Assembly (NCBI GenBank): GCA_002385475.1
Contig: DGDO01000106.1
Span: 5,708 to 14,737, forward strand
DNA from: Candidatus Sordicultor fermentans
GTDB lineage: Bacteria > Atribacterota > Atribacteria > Atribacterales > Caldatribacteriaceae
Length of the DNA: 9,030 nt
Direction: 5' to 3'
Part shown: one piece after another, positions 5,742-9,030 of the stretch
Layout: every line of letters starts with the position of its first letter
How positions within the stretch are numbered: position 1 is the first letter of the stretch
Notes under the pieces: model-generated
Seen by the model: the letters and a program-made list of their open reading frames with translations, nothing else
The model's database searches: none
What the model was told of the DNA's origin: nothing
Made by a program: the position numbers and the translations under genes

Positions 5742-6668
5742 TTGGCTTTTTCTATTGGAATTGATTTGGGAGGAACTACTCTTGCTGGAGTTCTTGTGGA
5801 TGAGGAACTGAATATTCTTGCTGAAGAAAAAATTCCTGTAGACAGAGAAAAGAGGGTAGAGAAAGTTATAGGGGATATGGAGCTCCTTATCCGGAATTTC
5901 AAAAAAAAGGGGAAAGGTGATTGTTTGGGAGTAGGCCTTGCTCTTCCTGGCCTTTTAGACTGGGAAAGGGGAGGTATAGTTTTTTCTGAGAACCTGAACT
6001 GGCGTAACGTGCCGGTCATCCCTCTTCTAAAAGAAAAACTATCCCTTCCTTTTTTTATGGAGCACGATGTGCGTAGCGGAGCTGTGGCAGAGGTATATTT
6101 TGGTGCTGCTCGTCCTTTTCAGGATGTTCTTTATGTAAGTGTAGGAACAGGAATTGCCGGGAGTCTGATTTGGAAACGAAATATAATCCGAGGTGCTCAT
6201 GAAGCTTCTGCTGAGTTGGGACATATAGTGGTTGAGCCTAATGGTCCTCTGTGCCGATGTGGGAACATAGGATGTTTGGAAGCATTGGCCTCAGGTAGTG
6301 CTATGGAGAGAGATGCTTTCCACTTGAGCGGAAAACATGTGAAAGGAGAGGAAATTTTTGAGCGGGCGCAAGAGGGTGTTTCTCCCTATCAAGAGGTGGT
6401 TAAAAGAGCGAGTGGCTTTTTAGGCCTGGGATTATTTAATCTGGTGCAAATATTTGATCCAGAAGTTATTATCTTAGGGGGAGGAGTAGCAGAAGCGGGG
6501 GAGTGGTGGTTAGAGATGATTAGAGAGGGATATGAAAATCGGTTTTTCTGGACACCTATTATCCCTCCACTGCTTTTAGGACAATTTCGAGGTAGAGCAA
6601 GTGTTATGGGAGCGGCGGGGTTGCCCATTCTTCAAAAAAGGGGAGAATACAGTCAGTCAATTTATTGA
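5742..6668 (+). CDS. ROK-family sugar kinase (glucokinase-like)
   Basis: A 308-residue ROK protein, a typical length for ROK kinases that phosphorylate glucose, fructose, N-acetyl hexosamines or related sugars with ATP in the cytoplasm. It starts at the first beta strand, so it lacks the N-terminal helix-turn-helix of ROK repressors. Motifs: phosphate-1 loop DLGGTTL (8-14); catalytic Asp109 in EHDVRSGAVAE; phosphate-2 loop SVGTGIAGS (133-141); sugar-binding Glu158 and His161 in ELGH; zinc motif CRCGNIGCLE (171-180), where H161, C171, C173 and C178 fit the structural zinc ligands; adenosine loop LGGGVAEAG (245-253). The family's usual ENDxN is EHDVR here. The substrate cannot be told from sequence. 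The stop is 13 nt before the reductase gene, so the two form an operon from the promoter at 5603-5632. Confidence 0.92.
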   Translation: MAFSIGIDLGGTTLAGVLVDEELNILAEEKIPVDREKRVEKVIGDMELLIRNFKKKGKGDCLGVGLALPGLLDWERGGIVFSENLNWRNVPVIPLLKEKLSLPFFMEHDVRSGAVAEVYFGAARPFQDVLYVSVGTGIAGSLIWKRNIIRGAHEASAELGHIVVEPNGPLCRCGNIGCLEALASGSAMERDAFHLSGKHVKGEEIFERAQEGVSPYQEVVKRASGFLGLGLFNLVQIFDPEVIILGGGVAEAGEWWLEMIREGYENRFFWTPIIPPLLLGQFRGRASVMGAAGLPILQKRGEYSQSIY

Positions 6669-6670
6669 GA

Positions 6671-6675
6671 GGGGG
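6671..6675 (+). promoter_or_regulatory. SD fixing the TTG start of the reductase
   Basis: GAGAGGGGG ends 6 nt before TTG 6682, between the ROK stop and the reductase. It favours TTG 6682 over the upstream in-frame start at 6601, which would overlap the ROK gene by 68 nt. Confidence 0.65.
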
Positions 6676-6681
6676 ATTGCA

Positions 6682-7575
6682 TTGACAACGAAACCGGTAA
6701 TAGGATTTATTGGCTTGGGAATTATGGGAAAACCTATGAGCTACAACCTCTTGCGAGCTGGCTACCCTTTAGTGGTTTATAATCGGACTAAGGCCAAGGT
6801 AGAAGAGATGGTGAAAGAGGGAGCACAAGCAGCAAAGAATCCCAAGGAAGTGGGAGAGAAAAGTGAGGTAGTGATTACCATGCTTCCCGATTCTCCCGAA
6901 GTAGAAGAAGTGATTTTAGGAGAGAAAGGGGTATTAGAGGGAGTAGAGAGAGGGAAAATAGTAATTGATATGAGCTCTATCGACCCTCTCTCTACTCGAA
7001 AAATAGGAGAGGCTCTTTCTCTTAAAGAGGTAGAAATGCTAGATGCCCCAGTTAGTGGAGGTGAAGAAGGAGCAATCAAAGGAGAGCTTTCCATCATGGT
7101 GGGAGGTAAGAAAGAAATATTTGATAAATGCTTCCCTATTTTCCAGGTTTTAGGGAAAACTATCACCTATATGGGAGAGTTAGGAAGTGGGGAAGTGACT
7201 AAATTAGTTAATCAGATAATTGTGGCTCTAAATTTAGCTGCTCTTTCTGAGGCTTTTACCCTGGGGGCCAAAGCGGGGCTCAAAGCAGAGACTATGTATC
7301 AGGCCATAAGAGATGGAATGGCAGGAAGTAAAGTCATGGATATGAAAGTTCCCCGGTTTCAGGAAAGAGATTTTACTCCAGGGTTTAAAATTGACCTCCA
7401 CCTCAAAGATTTAAAAAATGCTCTAAATACCGCCCTGAGGATGAAAGTTTCTCTTCCTTTTACTGGAGTGGTGGAACAAGTGATGGTGGCTCTCTCCGGG
7501 GAAGGAGAGGGAGAGAAAGACCACGGAGCGATAATAAAGTTTTGGGAAGAATTGAGTCAGGTAGAAGTAAAATAA
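6682..7575 (+). CDS. NADP-dependent beta-hydroxyacid dehydrogenase (GarR/HIBADH family)
   Basis: A 297-residue member of the 3-hydroxyisobutyrate/6-phosphogluconate dehydrogenase superfamily, matching tartronate semialdehyde reductase (GarR/GlxR) in length (about 295). The TTG start at 6682 puts the first strand right at the N-terminus (MTTKPVIGFIGLGIMGKPMSYNLL). Motifs: dinucleotide loop GFIGLGIMG (8-16); Asn-Arg-Thr (34-36) after strand 2, favouring NADP; substrate motif DAPVSGGEEGA (121-131); catalytic Lys174 in GEVTKLVNQ; and a conserved later Lys in LHLKDLKNAL (239-248). The C-terminal helical dimerisation domain is complete. Candidate substrates are tartronate semialdehyde, 3-hydroxyisobutyrate or a related 3-hydroxyacid; sequence alone does not decide. 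Its pairing with a ROK kinase and nearby sugar importer suggests a step in sugar or sugar-acid catabolism. Confidence 0.92.
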   Translation: MTTKPVIGFIGLGIMGKPMSYNLLRAGYPLVVYNRTKAKVEEMVKEGAQAAKNPKEVGEKSEVVITMLPDSPEVEEVILGEKGVLEGVERGKIVIDMSSIDPLSTRKIGEALSLKEVEMLDAPVSGGEEGAIKGELSIMVGGKKEIFDKCFPIFQVLGKTITYMGELGSGEVTKLVNQIIVALNLAALSEAFTLGAKAGLKAETMYQAIRDGMAGSKVMDMKVPRFQERDFTPGFKIDLHLKDLKNALNTALRMKVSLPFTGVVEQVMVALSGEGEGEKDHGAIIKFWEELSQVEVK

Positions 7576-7637
7576 TTTGGTGAATGATTCTTGACTAACC
7601 GGTTATAGTCTTCTATCATTTCTCCATCAAATTATTT
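7570..7637. repeat. 10-bp inverted repeat flanking the rubredoxin promoter
   Basis: AAATAATTTG (7570-7579, at the reductase stop) is the exact reverse complement of CAAATTATTT (7628-7637, just before the rubredoxin SD). The arms enclose the promoter. AACCGGTT, a perfect 8-bp palindrome (7597-7604), sits between the -35 and -10. It may be an operator, or chance in AT-rich DNA. Confidence 0.35.
7591..7619 (+). promoter_or_regulatory. Sigma-70-type promoter of the rubredoxin gene
   Basis: TTGACT (7591-7596) and TATCAT (7614-7619) each match consensus at 5 of 6 bases with a 17-bp spacer, the best promoter match in the window. The start would be near 7626, giving a leader of about 28 nt with SD GGAGAGGAG. 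It lets rubredoxin be made independently of the kinase/reductase operon. Confidence 0.75.
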
Positions 7638-7653
7638 GGAGAGGAGCAAAAAA

Positions 7654-7812
7654 ATGGAGAGGTACGTTTGTTTAATCTGCGGATATGTTTATGACCCTGA
7701 AGAGGGAGATCCTGATTTTGGAATAGAACCAGGTACTCCTTTTTCTCAGTTGCCAGAAGACTGGGTTTGTCCTGTTTGTGGAGCAAGTAAAGATCAATTT
7801 GAAAAAGAGTGA
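7654..7812 (+). CDS. Rubredoxin
   Basis: A complete 52-residue rubredoxin, the usual size. Its one iron, held by four Cys, carries single electrons in the cytoplasm, in anaerobes typically to superoxide reductase, rubrerythrin or oxygen-reducing flavodiiron proteins. MERYVCLICGYVYDPEEGDP contains the first pair (C6, C9) and the conserved YDP-GDP segment. GIEPGTPFSQLPEDWVCPVC holds the second pair (C39, C42) after the invariant PEDW, followed by GASKDQF. The start has SD GGAGAGGAG (7638-7646) 7 nt upstream. It is preceded by its own promoter and ends 3 nt from the stop of the opposing ABC gene. No redox partner is nearby, so the electron acceptor is unknown. Confidence 0.97.
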   Translation: MERYVCLICGYVYDPEEGDPDFGIEPGTPFSQLPEDWVCPVCGASKDQFEKE

Positions 7813-7815
7813 TTT

Positions 7816-8586
7816 TTACTTGCTCCCTTCTACTAATTCGGCGCCTACCATAAGTCCTACTATTTCATCAGGGTTGGTTTCTTTGGTCAGGCGCTCCCCT
7901 ACTTTCTCCCCCCGTCGCAAAACTACTAGGCGATGTGCTACTTGAAATACATCGTAGAGTTGGTGACTGATTATGATTACCGCTACTCCTTGAGAACTCA
8001 AAGTTCGCACCAGATTCAGTACCTTTTTCTGTTCGGTTACTCCCAGAGCAGCAGTAGGTTCATCCAGAATGAGAAGCTTGGCGTTCCAGTAGACTGACCG
8101 AGAGATAGCCACTGATTGACGTTGTCCTCCGGAAAGGTTTTTGATTCGGTTTTTCAGAGAAGGAATTTCAATCCCCAGGTGACTTAAGACTTTTCGGGAT
8201 TCTTCCATCATATACTCATGGTCTAACACTGGAATCGCTCCCAGCAGATTTTTCACCTTTTCCCTTCCCAAAAAAATGTTGGAATAAACATTGAGGTTTT
8301 CGGCCAGAGCTAAATCTTGATATAGGGTTTCGATTCCCAGCTTTATGGCATCCATGGGGTTATTGATCTTTACTTTTTCTCCCTCAAAATAGATTTCTCC
8401 CTCGTCTGGTTGGTAAACTCCAGAAACCACTTTGATTAAAGTAGATTTCCCTGCTCCGTTATCTCCTAAAAGGCCAACCACCTCTCCTGGATAAACTTCC
8501 ATACTCACCCGGTTAACTGCTACTAGCCCTCCAAATCGCTTCACAATATCTTTTACCTCCAGGAGAGGAGTGTTTTTATCCGTCAT
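7816..8586 (-). CDS. Sugar ABC importer ATP-binding protein (single-domain, FrcA-like)
   Basis: A 256-residue ATPase of the ribose/fructose/xylose importer class (CUT2), which powers sugar uptake from the inner face of the membrane. Walker A is GDNGAGKST (41-49), Q-loop Q90 (TLYQDLAL), signature LSGGQRQ (151-157), Walker B LLILDEPTAA (171-180), and switch His208 (IIISHQL). The segment YSNIFLGRE (101-109) is typical of this class. Most CUT2 ATPases (RbsA, XylG, MglA) are two ATPase domains fused, about 500 residues; this one has only one and ends normally at EGSK, like FrcA, so it would work as a homodimer. The ATG overlaps the permease stop by 1 nt (TAATG) with SD GGAGG upstream, showing translational coupling. 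Substrate: an unidentified monosaccharide or related compound. Confidence 0.93.
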   Translation of the reverse strand: MTDKNTPLLEVKDIVKRFGGLVAVNRVSMEVYPGEVVGLLGDNGAGKSTLIKVVSGVYQPDEGEIYFEGEKVKINNPMDAIKLGIETLYQDLALAENLNVYSNIFLGREKVKNLLGAIPVLDHEYMMEESRKVLSHLGIEIPSLKNRIKNLSGGQRQSVAISRSVYWNAKLLILDEPTAALGVTEQKKVLNLVRTLSSQGVAVIIISHQLYDVFQVAHRLVVLRRGEKVGERLTKETNPDEIVGLMVGAELVEGSK

Positions 8587-9030
8587 TATATTCCTCCTTT
8601 CTCTACAAATTCAGGAAAAAATTGATCTATAAGAACCGCTAAAATCAAAATTACCCCTACATAGACATATTTATTATGGGTGGGTAAACCTAAATTTACC
8701 ATTCCCGTTTCTAAAACTCCAATTATTAGAGTTCCAAGTAAAGAGCCTATCATATTTCCGGTTCCTCCATATAAACTGGCTCCCCCAATTACTACTGCAG
8801 CAATGGAATCTAACATACGAGCAGCTCCGGCGTCTGCTCTTCCGGTAACAAAGCGTAAGGTGTACATCACTCCTCCTAGGGCAGCAAAAAAGGAAGAAAT
8901 CATATACACTTTTATAAGATGACGGTCCACAGGGATACCAGCTCGGCGAGCAGCATCGATATTTCCCCCTATGGCATAGGTGTGCTGTCCGAAAGGGGTA
9001 CGAGAGAGAATAAAGGCAAAAATCAGAATA
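8586..9030 (-). CDS. Sugar ABC importer permease, RbsC/FrcC-type, partial
   Basis: The C-terminal 147 residues of a CUT2 (branched-chain-amino-acid/ribose type) permease. The reading frame stays open to the window edge, so the N-terminus lies beyond 9030. An apparent GTG at 8930 is internal: codons upstream read in frame as SRTPFGQHTYAIGGN then IDAARRAGIPV, the conserved cytoplasmic loop of RbsC-like permeases (TxFGRxxYAIGGNxxAARxSGIxV). Membrane helices follow (YMISSFFAALGGVMYTLRF, then MLDSIAAVVIGGASLYGG with the family's GG-S---G motif, GSLLGTLIIGVLETGMVNLGL and VYVGVILILAVLIDQF). It pairs with the downstream ATPase. The periplasmic binding protein gene is expected beyond the window edge, which is inference. 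Confidence 0.93.
   Translation of the reverse strand, partial: ILIFAFILSRTPFGQHTYAIGGNIDAARRAGIPVDRHLIKVYMISSFFAALGGVMYTLRFVTGRADAGAARMLDSIAAVVIGGASLYGGTGNMIGSLLGTLIIGVLETGMVNLGLPTHNKYVYVGVILILAVLIDQFFPEFVEKGGI

Noticed and set aside
8680..8930. Start of the permease at GTG 8930
   Set aside because: The frame continues upstream with the conserved YAIGGN loop to the window edge, so 8930 is an internal Val codon.

Overview
The window is moderately AT-rich bacterial DNA with strong GGAGG-type Shine-Dalgarno (SD) sites and several TTG starts. Gene content (NfeD/flotillin pair, rubredoxin, ribose/fructose-type sugar ABC importer, ROK kinase, beta-hydroxyacid dehydrogenase) suggests an anaerobic or microaerophilic, sugar-using bacterium of a Firmicutes-, Thermotogota- or Atribacterota-like lineage. 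That placement is an inference from style; no phylogenetic marker is present.

Left part (1-3533, all + strand): a shikimate-dehydrogenase-like oxidoreductase, then a compact membrane operon of an NfeD-type serine protease/OB-fold protein, a FloA-type flotillin and a 58-codon gene overlapping the flotillin end. NfeD and flotillin are a known pair that organises membrane microdomains.

Middle (3534-5741): an AT-rich spacer, then mscL with a C-terminal zinc-ribbon tail. It converges, with an 8-nt gap, on a minus-strand NAD(P)H-binding SDR-like gene that has a candidate promoter and palindromic operator. An 807-bp stretch without a convincing standard gene follows. It contains a 15-bp G:U-containing hairpin that would bury the SD of a 20-codon ORF, preceded by a second tiny ORF, and ends with a good promoter for the next operon.

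Right part (5742-9030): a ROK-family sugar kinase and a GarR/3-hydroxyisobutyrate-dehydrogenase-family reductase form a two-gene operon, both with TTG starts. A rubredoxin gene with its own near-consensus promoter follows. Convergent to it, on the minus strand, are a single-domain sugar ABC ATPase and the 3' part of its RbsC/FrcC-type permease, cut by the window edge. Kinase, reductase and importer plausibly form one carbohydrate or sugar-acid uptake and catabolism locus; the substrate cannot be read from the sequence.

No rRNA, tRNA, CRISPR array or intact mobile element was seen. The parts least explained by known genes are the 5380-5580 structured segment, the zinc-tailed MscL and the small gene after floA.
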